The notes under the pieces were generated by a model, which was not told where the DNA came from, did not search any database, and saw only the letters and a program-made list of their open reading frames with translations. A stretch of 49,908 nt of DNA from Leptospira meyeri (GTDB lineage Bacteria; Spirochaetota; Leptospiria; Leptospirales; Leptospiraceae): assembly GCF_004368965.1 (NCBI RefSeq), contig NZ_SORO01000006.1, positions 1-49,908 on the forward strand. The letters are read 5' to 3'. The stretch's first letter is position 1; each line of letters begins with the position of its first letter. Position numbers and translations under genes: made by a program. Of this stretch, positions 1-8,196 are shown piece after piece.

Positions 1-95
1 CCTGCCTAAAGGAGATTTTTGATAAATCCTACAGATTTGCTATTTCTCCAAGGAAAGCTCTTAAGCAAGCCATTTGTAGTAATGAAGAACGCTTA
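1..95. repeat. Terminal direct repeat, left copy (circular overlap)
   Basis: These 95 bases are identical to the last 95 bases of the window (49814-49908). The rep reading frame crosses the joint without a break: the last complete codon at 49906-49908 is followed by the codon at 96. This is what a linearised circular contig looks like when the assembler leaves an overlap. A true 95-bp terminal repeat of a linear molecule is possible but less likely, because the repeat falls inside a gene that is only complete on a circle. Confidence 0.93.
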
Positions 96-1424
96 ATGTT
101 GAAGATGGAGCTAGAAGAATTTGAAAAAAGAACCAACTTCGTCCTGAATAATTCACTCATTGTCCATATTACTCATGCAAGATATCTACTAATGAGTCCC
201 AGCCAACTTACCAAATGGGATATTATTGTAATCGATGAAGATATAATGAGCACCGTAATCTCACCAAGGAAAATACCAATCGGAAATATCCAGATGCTCT
301 TGGAGAAGTTATTTACTAAAGTCTTAGGTGAAGAAAATAATTTAAAAGAAGAAAGAAAAGAATTGAGCGATATAAAATCTTTAATCTTCAGAACCTCGGA
401 TCAATCCCTATCATCACCAACTGATAGAGAAGAATTAATAAGATACCTCGCTCCAAAAATAAACAATATACCAAACCTTGACACTTACATAAGGGTTACC
501 GAGACAAATTTAAGGGAAAAAGAAGATGATTTAAAGAGAAAAAAGAAACTTATAGCGAAACTCAACAGAATACTGTCTTCAACTGAAAATGAACCCCTGA
601 AAACACCCTACTTCCCTTCCCAAATGATCAAAGACATTAATACTGAGATTGATGAATCAGTGAAAAAGGCATTCGAGGAAATACTAACTGAAGAAGAGAT
701 TACCGACGATTTCCTTCAATCTACCTTAAGTTTATTTTTAAAATCCAAAAATTACCAAAAGTCCGAAGGATTTATTGAATTTATACCCAAGTTTAGATTC
801 ACCAACCAGAAAACTATCGTCCTAACAGCCACTCCCCTATTGATTGCGTATGAGAAATTAGCTGGTGATAGACTTGTTAATCACCGAATTATTACACCTG
901 AATTAAAAGCTTCTATCATACAAGATTGTAGCGGAAGCTACTCAAGACAGTCGCTAAAGAATAAATATGGTAAATCATTCTTTACTGATTTAATCGATAC
1001 ATACATCTCTCTTGGATACTATGCAATTTCCTACAAAAACTCCCACCCTCTTCTATCAGCTCACTTTGGAGCCACAACAAGTTTAAGAAGTCTAGAAGGA
1101 AAAAATCTAATTATTGCTGGAACTCCTAATGTTAGACCAGAAACATTTAGGCTTCAGTGTGCTTATCTGGGATTGAAACATAATTCTGTGGTAAACTACT
1201 CCGAAGCCATTGAGAGAAAAATTGATAATGGAAATGAAGTCAATTTCAATGGTTTTGAATTCCTATTTGTGACCTTGAGTGAAGATGAAGAGATTATAAG
1301 ATTCCAACTCACGTTGATTGATGCGGAATTAGTTCAAGCTCTCGGAAGAGTGAGACCATATGAACATGGAGCAATAATTTTTCTATTCGCTAGACTACCA
1401 ATTCCAGGGGCAAAATTTCTATGA
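1..1424 (+). CDS. Rep protein, C-terminal half: SF2 helicase core (continues from 48751-49908)
   Basis: This is the second part of an 828-residue protein that begins at 48751 and crosses the circle joint. There is no separate start here; the ATG at 96 is an internal codon. Numbered on the whole protein, the visible helicase motifs are IIVIDEDI (Walker B, D433-E434-D435, a DEDI variant of DEAD/DEAH), VLTATP (motif III, near 628-633) and QALGRVRP (motif VI, near 800-808). Between them lies a charged, probably coiled insertion around 465-545. The Walker A motif and an HUH nuclease motif are on the other half. The known role of such fusions is to nick an origin and unwind from it, or otherwise start plasmid replication. 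The protein stops 223 bp before the reverse transcriptase gene. It could instead be a relaxase-like mobilisation protein, but the single-Tyr HUH layout and SF2 core favour Rep. Confidence 0.8.
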   Translation, partial: CLKEIFDKSYRFAISPRKALKQAICSNEERLMLKMELEEFEKRTNFVLNNSLIVHITHARYLLMSPSQLTKWDIIVIDEDIMSTVISPRKIPIGNIQMLLEKLFTKVLGEENNLKEERKELSDIKSLIFRTSDQSLSSPTDREELIRYLAPKINNIPNLDTYIRVTETNLREKEDDLKRKKKLIAKLNRILSSTENEPLKTPYFPSQMIKDINTEIDESVKKAFEEILTEEEITDDFLQSTLSLFLKSKNYQKSEGFIEFIPKFRFTNQKTIVLTATPLLIAYEKLAGDRLVNHRIITPELKASIIQDCSGSYSRQSLKNKYGKSFFTDLIDTYISLGYYAISYKNSHPLLSAHFGATTSLRSLEGKNLIIAGTPNVRPETFRLQCAYLGLKHNSVVNYSEAIERKIDNGNEVNFNGFEFLFVTLSEDEEIIRFQLTLIDAELVQALGRVRPYEHGAIIFLFARLPIPGAKFL

Positions 1425-1647
1425 TAAAATTGAAAATATTCCCAATAAAGTACAATAAAATAAATTTAACTCATATTAGCTGCCATATTATTTCTTATCA
1501 TTTTTTTACTAAGAATAGGATTTTTGTCTCGAAAAATTCAAAAGCTCGTTGATAATGCCAATTGAAAAGATTGCTCTTTTTGATTTTCTTTTTGAAATTT
1601 TAAAAACTTAAAGAAGTAAAGAGTATAATAATAAGAAGGAGAGGTAA

Positions 1648-2874
1648 ATGAATTCATTTAATAATTCAAATGATAATAGTGTTTCATTGACTCTTTGGGA
1701 ACTCCTTCTTAAAGTTAAACTCGAAGTAAATTCTACAGGAATATTAAAATCAAATCCCTTGGAGCACTTAAACATCGGAATTATATATGAATTATCGAGA
1801 AGGCTTAAAAGAAATTCAGCTTCGCAAAAAATGGAACTCATAGATTGGCAAAAGAATCCTAAACTAGCCAACGAACTTGCTTCAAAAATTTCAAATAACA
1901 AATATGAATTCGGCATTGCGAGGCAAACCACTATCCAATCAAACGGTAAAGATAGAATAATTTATTCGTATCGACTTGAAGACAAAATAGTTCAAAAAAT
2001 CATCTCACTAGTATTAAATGAGATTTTTGATCATGAATTCTTTTCTGAATCCTTCGCCTATAGACCTAACATGAGTATTCAAGCAGGGATGAGGTTAATC
2101 GATCAACAGTATCAAGAGGAGAAATATTGTTTAAAGCTAGATATTCACAAATGCTTCAATAATATTGATAACTTGAAGTTAATTCAGATTCTTGAAAGTA
2201 AAATCAAGCACCCACATTTTTTAAAAATCATAAAGAAATCCTTAAACACTTACACAAAGTCAGACGGAAAAAAAGTGAAACATTCTGGAATTCCCCAGGG
2301 TAGCGTACATGCACCTATACTCGCAAATATTTACTTGCATCACTGTCTGGATAAACCATTGAGGGAAACCTACCCCGATATAAAATTTTATCGCTATGCA
2401 GATGATCTGCTACTAACAACAATTAAGGAGGATACAAACAATCAAATCAACAATTGGATTGAAAACACATTAAGGAGCCAAAATCTAAGTATCTCAGAGA
2501 AGACTCCAAATATCTCTCTGGAACTTAAGAATGGGCAAAAATTCCTTGGATACAAGGTTAGAAAGGAACAGGAACGATTAGTCATAGACATAGACCAGAG
2601 TAAGATCATACAAAAGATTCTTGAAATAGGTCTAAATACACCAAAGCACCTGAACAACTACCTTAGAAGCCAACTCAAATCCACAAGCATCTCGAAGGAT
2701 ACACATAGGTCCTGGTACTACATGTTGGTAGAACTACCCACCTTGATAAGGAGGGAGTTAAGCACCAAGGTGAAGCCAAGTAGTCTTGACACCATCCTTC
2801 ACGAGATAGACTCTGCGAGTAAACCTTTGCTTAGAGAGTTGTCATCACAGCTACTCGAACATCAAATAAATTAA
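1648..2874 (+). CDS. Reverse transcriptase, group II intron-like, without intron
   Basis: This 408-residue RNA-directed DNA polymerase has finger and palm motifs in the usual order: LEDKIVQKII, a SFAYRPN block, LDIHKCFNNI (motif A), SGIPQGSVHAPILANIYL (motif B), RYADDLLL (catalytic YADD at 250-253) and KFLGY (motif D/E region). It aligns in style with group II intron RTs, but after about residue 300 there is no HNH endonuclease and no clear maturase domain. I see no domain V-like hairpin downstream, so it is not an intron ORF. Free-standing RTs of this type include anti-phage RTs of the unknown/DRT groups. The start is the ATG with a strong AAGGAGAGG site five to twelve bases upstream. It is followed by a structured 330-bp gap and a small gene on the same strand, which may be functional partners. 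Confidence 0.88.
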   Translation: MNSFNNSNDNSVSLTLWELLLKVKLEVNSTGILKSNPLEHLNIGIIYELSRRLKRNSASQKMELIDWQKNPKLANELASKISNNKYEFGIARQTTIQSNGKDRIIYSYRLEDKIVQKIISLVLNEIFDHEFFSESFAYRPNMSIQAGMRLIDQQYQEEKYCLKLDIHKCFNNIDNLKLIQILESKIKHPHFLKIIKKSLNTYTKSDGKKVKHSGIPQGSVHAPILANIYLHHCLDKPLRETYPDIKFYRYADDLLLTTIKEDTNNQINNWIENTLRSQNLSISEKTPNISLELKNGQKFLGYKVRKEQERLVIDIDQSKIIQKILEIGLNTPKHLNNYLRSQLKSTSISKDTHRSWYYMLVELPTLIRRELSTKVKPSSLDTILHEIDSASKPLLRELSSQLLEHQIN

Positions 2875-2966
2875 ATCAATGCGTAACCATATTCTAGGGA
2901 AACAGGAGGAAAATTACAATATATCCCTAATAAAATTTAAAATTCGGTTATGAAAAAAATAAAAAA

Positions 2967-3005
2967 GCTCCTATTACAGAAGGACATCTCCTCTCTTATA
3001 GGAGC
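2967..3005 (+). other. Nested hairpin downstream of reverse transcriptase
   Basis: GCTCCTAT at 2967-2974 pairs perfectly with ATAGGAGC at 2998-3005. Inside the 23-base loop, AGGA (2981-2984) can pair with TCCT (2989-2992). It could be the transcription terminator of the RT gene (an A-run precedes it, so it would also read as a terminator on the minus strand) or part of a structured RNA used by the RT. No U-tract follows on the plus strand, which weakens the simple terminator reading. Confidence 0.5.
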
Positions 3006-3102
3006 CATTGATTTCATTTCTTTTATAATTTGAATTTAATATCTTCTTATCGATATGGCTATTCATGTAACTAAAATTGAAATAAATTAATTAATTAGAT
3101 TC

Positions 3103-3201
3103 TATGATTCCTTTCAAAAAAGGACTAACTAAGGGAAACGAATCGTAACGTCATGAAGTTCGACTTACTAATTTAGTGAAGTACCAACAAAAGGAATCAT
3201 A
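3103..3201 (+). other. Long-range 12-bp inverted repeat enclosing a 75-base structured loop
   Basis: TATGATTCCTTT (3103-3114) is the exact reverse complement of AAAGGAATCATA (3190-3201). The enclosed 75 bases contain a further hairpin: ACTTACTA and TAGTGAAGT around 3163-3182 pair with one bulge. The right arm includes AAAGGA, the only Shine-Dalgarno-like run before the gene at 3209. Folding would therefore hide that site, a typical cis-regulatory layout. It could equally be a small structured RNA associated with the RT upstream. The fold is read by eye only. Confidence 0.5.
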
Positions 3202-3208
3202 AAATACT

Positions 3209-3610
3209 ATGAAATATATCCAATACCAAAATCAATCTGAGAATTTTATAAAGTTCACCATGGAGAGTGTGAATCGATCCGAAATTTTTGGATTGATTGA
3301 AGAACTTTCCAATTTTTATCTCCTTCAAATATTCATGGATGAGATATCTCAAAATAAGTTGGAAAATCCAATTGAATTCTCCAGGATAATGCTCGAAGAT
3401 GATAGACTCAAAGAATTTACAAAAACTATCAAAAATAAGTTACGTGCTATTAAAATGATGCCCGAAGTAAGTTTTAGCGAATTACTTATAAATTTACCAA
3501 TTATAGAAAAAGTATATTTAGAAAATTATACTGCACAGGAAAGAAACGATATCGACGAGCTTTTCAAAAAAGTAATACGTAATATCATTTTGGAGAGAAT
3601 GAAAACTTAA
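3209..3610 (+). CDS. Small unknown helical protein downstream of RT
   Basis: This 133-residue protein is rich in charged and leucine-heavy helices, with no signal peptide, membrane segment or motif I recognise. It lies on the same strand as the reverse transcriptase, 334 bp away, directly after a long inverted repeat that covers its probable ribosome site. Placement suggests a partner of the RT or an independently regulated small gene. The ATG at 3209 is the only reasonable start. It ends one base before the convergent gene at 3612-3896. Confidence 0.55.
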   Translation: MKYIQYQNQSENFIKFTMESVNRSEIFGLIEELSNFYLLQIFMDEISQNKLENPIEFSRIMLEDDRLKEFTKTIKNKLRAIKMMPEVSFSELLINLPIIEKVYLENYTAQERNDIDELFKKVIRNIILERMKT

Positions 3611-3611
3611 T

Positions 3612-3896
3612 TTACTTCAAATTGGACTGCTTTGCAAGTTTTGAATGAATCTTAAGGGAGATATCGTGATCTCTTTGCCTATCACAATCATTAAATATCT
3701 CATGAAGATTAGAGCTGAAACATGCTTCCCCGAACTTGACTCTAATTTGCTTGAACTTAAAACCTGGGTTTCTATTTACTAACATGCGTAATAGTCTATC
3801 GAGATAATTACAGATAGGGTCGAAATTACTCTGAACACCTGTAAAACCTTTTTCAATCACATGAGAATATTTTAAATTTAAATCAGTTGAATTCAT
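3612..3896 (-). CDS. Hypothetical small protein
   Basis: This 94-residue ORF on the minus strand converges tail to tail with the gene ending at 3610. It contains two cysteines and a basic C-terminus (HDISLKIHSKLAKQSN) but no known domain. There is no clear ribosome site in front of the ATG at 3896, so it is the least certain gene of this block. It fills an otherwise empty 290-bp stretch and overlaps nothing, which is the main argument for it. Confidence 0.4.
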   Translation of the reverse strand: MNSTDLNLKYSHVIEKGFTGVQSNFDPICNYLDRLLRMLVNRNPGFKFKQIRVKFGEACFSSNLHEIFNDCDRQRDHDISLKIHSKLAKQSNLK

Positions 3897-3955
3897 TTAC
3901 GAAATCAATTTGAATATGAATAAGATTCTATGATAGTCTTATAATTGATAAGAGA

Positions 3956-4747
3956 TTACTTTCCCATCGTAACTACCAATCGAAATCCGAGTGATGGGGA
4001 TTTATGATCGGGAGGGAAAAAGAACCTGTGTAGCGGTCGATAATTCAATCCTCCGTGACCGTCAATATCAAATGAACCTCCTCTTGCTGATTTTAAAGTA
4101 CTAGGAGTAATTCCTTTCGGGTCTATAGAAGGTGCATTTATATAAAGATTTTCATCAAACCAATCATCACACCACTCCCAAACATTTCCGAGCATATCAT
4201 AAACTCCAAAAGAGTTAGATTTTTTCTTTCCGACTGGTTGTGAATTGTTCTTACTATTGTGCAAAGTCCAAGCATTCTCAAATATGTATTTTTCTGAAAA
4301 TTCAGCTATTCCTTTGTCATTCGCCACATATTCCCATTCTGCTTCAGTAGGCAGACGATAAATTCTTTCATTATCTAAATTAAGTTTGCTGATATATTTT
4401 TGAACATCAAACCAACTCACATTCTCAACAGGACAATTTAAGCCACATTCCTTATTAAGTGAAGGATTGTTTCCCATTACATCTTCCCACTGTTTTTGAG
4501 TAACTTCAAATTTACTTATGTAAAAATTCTTAGATATAGTAACTTTACGTTTTGGTTTCTCAGAATCGAAACATTCCTTATCTTTCTTTTCGTCACAACC
4601 CATCAGAAAATTACCAGAGGGGATCAGTATAAATTCAATTCCATATTGATCCTTAAATTTTGAGTTAATATTTTCAGAGAAAATAGAACTCTTATTTAAA
4701 GTAACTAAAGCCAAAACAATGACAAAAAAAATGTATTTCACTTTCAT
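3956..4747 (-). CDS. Secreted formylglycine-generating-enzyme-fold (SUMF1/FGE-sulfatase) protein
   Basis: The 263-residue protein starts with a signal peptide (basic MKVK, hydrophobic core to about residue 18), so it acts outside the cytoplasm. The rest is the FGE-sulfatase domain: FILIPSGNFLMGC at the front, EVTQKQWEDVMG, PVENVSWFDVQKYI, YRLPTEAEWEY, GNVWEWCDDWF, ARGGSFD and a final LGFRLVV. Members either oxidise a cysteine of sulfatases to formylglycine or, more often in bacteria, are ligand-binding or structural relatives. The catalytic cysteine pair of true FGEs is not evident, so the enzymatic role is open. Spirochaetes carry several such secreted paralogues. It follows the lipoprotein gene by 182 bp on the same strand and could share its transcript. 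A GGAGG-rich site (GGAGGGAGGAAATG) gives a strong start. Confidence 0.88.
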   Translation of the reverse strand: MKVKYIFFVIVLALVTLNKSSIFSENINSKFKDQYGIEFILIPSGNFLMGCDEKKDKECFDSEKPKRKVTISKNFYISKFEVTQKQWEDVMGNNPSLNKECGLNCPVENVSWFDVQKYISKLNLDNERIYRLPTEAEWEYVANDKGIAEFSEKYIFENAWTLHNSKNNSQPVGKKKSNSFGVYDMLGNVWEWCDDWFDENLYINAPSIDPKGITPSTLKSARGGSFDIDGHGGLNYRPLHRFFFPPDHKSPSLGFRLVVTMGK

Positions 4748-4929
4748 TTCCTCCCTCCATTAATTTATCTCCTATATTATCTAAGAATATAACTAAGTAA
4801 TTGAAATTTTTTTCCACAAATTATCCAATTCCAAATTTAATTTAAAGATTATACCAAAAAGCATCCGCTCAATTTATTCACAAATTTTTTAAAGATTCCA
4901 AATATAGTCTCCTAACTTCTTCTATCTAT

Positions 4930-6156
4930 TCAATGCTTCCACAAAGATTCACCATTTATGCTAAAAACTCTAAAGTTTTTCACTTTCAAATTAATTTGTC
5001 TAAATTTTATCATTTTTTCTTGGATATATGGCAATCCTTCCCTAAAGTTTATCTTATAATTTTCAAAATTCTCTTCATTTAATATTCCATTATACTTTGT
5101 TGAAATGAAGGCTTTCTCTGTCTTGAAGTCAAAATCATATTCAGCAATCAATTCTACTCCAAAGTATTTTGCATGACCAAAATTTTCGTAAACATTAGCT
5201 TCCAATTTTAAAATTAATTCAGGATCATCGAAAATTGCAAATCCTCCTGAATAGGTAGTTTTAGGTCTAATATACAAAGCGACTGAAGGCTTCTTATCAA
5301 GAAGCCGATATGAATAATCGAACTCAGCTCTAATATACTTTTTTGATTTCAATGGATATAAATCTTGAAGTTTCTTTTTAAAATCAATCGCATTCAACCG
5401 TTCACTTTCTGGAGTAAATCCAAAATAATTTTCTGGATAATCAATTTTGTTTAAGTTCAGCAAAAAAAAGTTTTTCATATTTTCGTCGTCACGTAGGTCA
5501 ATAGTATCATTCGGGTTTATACCACCTAATAACCTATTCTCATTTTGTTTTACTTGTTCTTTCCAATTACCTGAAACATGAGTAAAATTCTGCTTATTTT
5601 GTTCTCCTATAATAATATATGTTTTAATTTCTTCTTGCAGTTGGCTATGTGGACGCACTCCCCTTAGCCCAATATTTTCCTTTTCCAAAATTTTATAAAA
5701 TTCTTCAAAAACTCCCCAGCTTTGGCTCTCGGTGACTTCATATATTTTTAACTCTTGAGAATTTAATCGAACCTGATCATACCATGCTAAGGAAGAAAAC
5801 GGTTTCTTTGAATCAAGCAATTTCCACCTAACTCCTGAATATGTATGCTCAAGCACAGTATCTGCCGTTAATTTAATTCTCTCTTTATTACACTCTAAGA
5901 ATAATTCGTAAGTGTCGCTTAAATCCCATTTATAACAATTTTGAAACGAATTGATATCGGATTCAAAAGTTCCATCTTCCTTCAGAAAGAATAAATAATA
6001 TTTGTCGACGTATTTATGTGAAAGGAAGTAAATTGGTTCTCCAATTAAAAATTTCAGCTTGTGATCCGAAGCTTTAATTTTTTCTGTATTCGTTGCACAA
6101 CCGAAAAACGAAAAGAATAATAAAAAAAGCGAGATTCCTTGACTAAAATATAACAT
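4930..6156 (-). CDS. Putative lipoprotein of unknown function
   Basis: The 408-residue protein begins with a hydrophobic segment ending in FFSFFGC, a spirochaete-type lipobox with the acylated cysteine at position 20, so the mature protein should be membrane-anchored. The body is mixed alpha/beta, rich in aromatic and charged residues, with no catalytic motif I recognise. It sits six bases after the DUF2085 membrane protein gene, which makes co-transcription very likely. It could be a cell-envelope factor of the CHAT/ECF cluster upstream, or surface-exposed cargo. Confidence 0.72.
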   Translation of the reverse strand: MLYFSQGISLFLLFFSFFGCATNTEKIKASDHKLKFLIGEPIYFLSHKYVDKYYLFFLKEDGTFESDINSFQNCYKWDLSDTYELFLECNKERIKLTADTVLEHTYSGVRWKLLDSKKPFSSLAWYDQVRLNSQELKIYEVTESQSWGVFEEFYKILEKENIGLRGVRPHSQLQEEIKTYIIIGEQNKQNFTHVSGNWKEQVKQNENRLLGGINPNDTIDLRDDENMKNFFLLNLNKIDYPENYFGFTPESERLNAIDFKKKLQDLYPLKSKKYIRAEFDYSYRLLDKKPSVALYIRPKTTYSGGFAIFDDPELILKLEANVYENFGHAKYFGVELIAEYDFDFKTEKAFISTKYNGILNEENFENYKINFREGLPYIQEKMIKFRQINLKVKNFRVFSINGESLWKH

Positions 6157-6162
6157 AACAAC

Positions 6163-6531
6163 CTACGATAACCTTAATTTTTTAAGTAAAAATATACATA
6201 TAGTAACTACTAACATTATATATCCAAAACCCAATAATATTCCTGTTATCAATCTCCTGACGTTAATTGAATCAAAACCATAATACTCTTGTAAGCTCCA
6301 ATCAATTAAAGCAGGTAGCATTGACGCTATAGCTACCCAAGGAGAAATTATAAGTTCAAATAATAAAAACATTACCAAAACCAAAGCCTGACCTATAATT
6401 ACACCTGTGCATCTTGCACACACAGGAAATTGCGAACCTTTATAGTAGAAACTTCTCTCAGGCAACTGATGGCACATGAACGGAAGAGTTGCCAGATAGG
6501 CTCTCGATATATCGATTAAATTCTTGATCAT
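6163..6531 (-). CDS. DUF2085 family integral membrane protein
   Basis: The 122 residues carry the signature of DUF2085 proteins: CHQLPERSF (C20-H21), then GSQFPVCARCTGVIIG with a CxxC pair (C38, C41), followed by hydrophobic segments at about 45-65, 67-80 and 95-117. The cysteine/histidine set probably binds a metal at the membrane surface. The function of the family is unknown. It lies six bases from each neighbour, the zinc-ribbon gene upstream and the lipoprotein gene downstream, so the three form one unit. Confidence 0.85.
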   Translation of the reverse strand: MIKNLIDISRAYLATLPFMCHQLPERSFYYKGSQFPVCARCTGVIIGQALVLVMFLLFELIISPWVAIASMLPALIDWSLQEYYGFDSINVRRLITGILLGFGYIMLVVTICIFLLKKLRLS

Positions 6532-6537
6532 ATATTG

Positions 6538-6885
6538 TTAATTTCGTATTACTGTTGTTTTGGTTTTGCCTGAACCGCACAATCCACAGAGAAGACCAAA
6601 GGGACCCAAAGCAAACATACCAAGACATGCACGAAAAAAACGAAATCCTTTAGTTTCTGTTTTAATGGTTATTGTTTCTGAAGGTTTAATATTAGAATTA
6701 ACTTCACTTTTCTCTGGCTCTATTATCTCTGACTTTTGAACAACAGCCTTTAATTCTTCTAAAGTGGCAACCTTTGCACTAACTGACCTCTGAAAACAGT
6801 TAATGCAAATTTTATGTCCTTTAAAGCGAATCAAAGAGGTATTTAAGAATTTTAGTTCAACTCCGCAACTTGGGCAAGATGCCAT
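6538..6885 (-). CDS. Zinc-ribbon protein with hydrophobic C-terminus
   Basis: The 115-residue protein has two CxxC knuckles (C4/C7 and C27/C30) forming a zinc ribbon. A charged linker follows, and then a short glycine- and cysteine-rich hydrophobic stretch (GMFALGPFGLLCGLCG) that could insert in the membrane. No enzymatic motif is present. It is the first gene of a tight trio with the DUF2085 protein and the lipoprotein. It begins 93 bp after the end of the secreted protein gene at 6979-8196. A plausible GAGGT ribosome site precedes the ATG. Confidence 0.72.
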   Translation of the reverse strand: MASCPSCGVELKFLNTSLIRFKGHKICINCFQRSVSAKVATLEELKAVVQKSEIIEPEKSEVNSNIKPSETITIKTETKGFRFFRACLGMFALGPFGLLCGLCGSGKTKTTVIRN

Positions 6886-6978
6886 TTTTAACCTCTTATA
6901 TTTGGAAGTTATCCTTAGAATGAAAACTTCTTATTTCAATGTAGATGTCTTCAAACTGAGAATTTATTCCCGAGGATT

Positions 6979-8196
6979 TTATTTTTTTAAGTATTTTGCC
7001 TTCTCAATCCTTAATTGACTTTCGATTTCTTTTGGATTCCGTCTAGTAATCGCCACACAAGTTTTTTCTAAATTTGATAACCTCTTTTCGAAAAACCAGG
7101 ATTTGACTATGGATTCTTCCATTTCATCAGCCAAACTAATCATATCTTTGTTCCTGATCAAGGCATCAGATAGAGTTCGTTCCTTCCCAAAATCCTTATA
7201 GAACTGTAGATAATATGCCATCCGTAGGTTTCCCATATGCCAGGGAGACCATGTTTTCCAGCATTTCAGAAGACCTTTTAAACACTTAGTTTCATCAGAA
7301 AAGCGAGAGAATCGCTTCAACATATTTTGTGTTCTTAATTCAATATATTTTAATACTAATTCATTCTCGGTAGCCTGATCTTCCGCCAAAAAAGAAGAAA
7401 TTACCCCTTGCTGAGAAAGAGGAATTAAACGATAAATTAAGTTCCGTATCTCGTCCATTTCTTCAGCTATCTTTTGTTTTCTAAATTGGGGGCTAGTTTT
7501 TTTAGAGTAAACGAGTTCATTAAATTTACCAAAAAAATCATTATATTTGGAAATATCATGACAATGTATTTCTGGATCATCGATTAGCGGGTCAACGTTG
7601 CAATTCAGGAGAGTGTAATGAACGGTATAATCTTCCAGGAGAAGATAGTATTTTTCCGATAGGGTTCTGATTTCTGGATTGATTAATTTAGGTAAATATT
7701 CTGGGAATTTAGAGGGAATAGCTTTATTCAAATTCCTCTTAAGAGTATCTCGAAGATTGACTTGAATAGATGAGAGAATTAAAGGATAACTCTCTTTCCC
7801 TTTCAGCTCATCCTCCAATTTAATCTTCTTCAAATTTGGACAATTTCGGTATAAAAATCCAGGATAACCTAAATAAAACTGATTTAGCTCACGATATATA
7901 TGGTATTCTTCAAAGAGACAAGTTTCTTTTGGAAATTCTAATTCATCCTGTCTCTCTATATATCTTTTTTGATCACGAGTCTTTATTATTTTATCTTGGA
8001 ATTCCGCATTCTTAAAGTATTCCTGATACGAATTATGATCCGCATTTCTTTGAGCTTCATGAAAGATTGTTATAGGAATTCTATGTTTTTCATAGAATTG
8101 AACTATCAAATTATCTTTATCAATATCAGATTCATTGGTGTCTTTCGCTACTAATGGAGAAATAAGAATTAAGAAGAAATAGAAGAATTGCTTCAT
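6979..8196 (-). CDS. Exported protein of unknown function, coupled to CHAT protease
   Basis: The 405-residue protein has a clear signal peptide (MKQFFYFFLILISPLVA) and no later membrane segment, so it is periplasmic or secreted. It is mostly charged helices with a few cysteines (for example C93, and LLKCWKTW near 311) and no recognised domain. Its ATG overlaps the stop of the CHAT gene by four bases (8193-8196), which signals translational coupling and a shared function. It may be a substrate, inhibitor or downstream effector of the CHAT protease. That is inference from position only. Confidence 0.75.
   Translation of the reverse strand: MKQFFYFFLILISPLVAKDTNESDIDKDNLIVQFYEKHRIPITIFHEAQRNADHNSYQEYFKNAEFQDKIIKTRDQKRYIERQDELEFPKETCLFEEYHIYRELNQFYLGYPGFLYRNCPNLKKIKLEDELKGKESYPLILSSIQVNLRDTLKRNLNKAIPSKFPEYLPKLINPEIRTLSEKYYLLLEDYTVHYTLLNCNVDPLIDDPEIHCHDISKYNDFFGKFNELVYSKKTSPQFRKQKIAEEMDEIRNLIYRLIPLSQQGVISSFLAEDQATENELVLKYIELRTQNMLKRFSRFSDETKCLKGLLKCWKTWSPWHMGNLRMAYYLQFYKDFGKERTLSDALIRNKDMISLADEMEESIVKSWFFEKRLSNLEKTCVAITRRNPKEIESQLRIEKAKYLKK

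Noticed and set aside
1566..1582. AAAAGA-TTGC-TCTTTT hairpin before the RT gene
   Set aside because: An A/T-only stem of six bases is expected by chance in DNA this AT-rich and has no terminator features.
1648..3000. Group II intron carrying its RT
   Set aside because: No domain V-like hairpin after the RT, no maturase/HNH tail, and no interrupted gene around it.
3103..3201. Retron msr-msd with the RT at 1648
   Set aside because: The inverted repeat resembles retron a1/a2 arms, but the RNA lies downstream of the RT, there is no priming AGC after the first arm, and the RT has group II-like rather than retron motifs.
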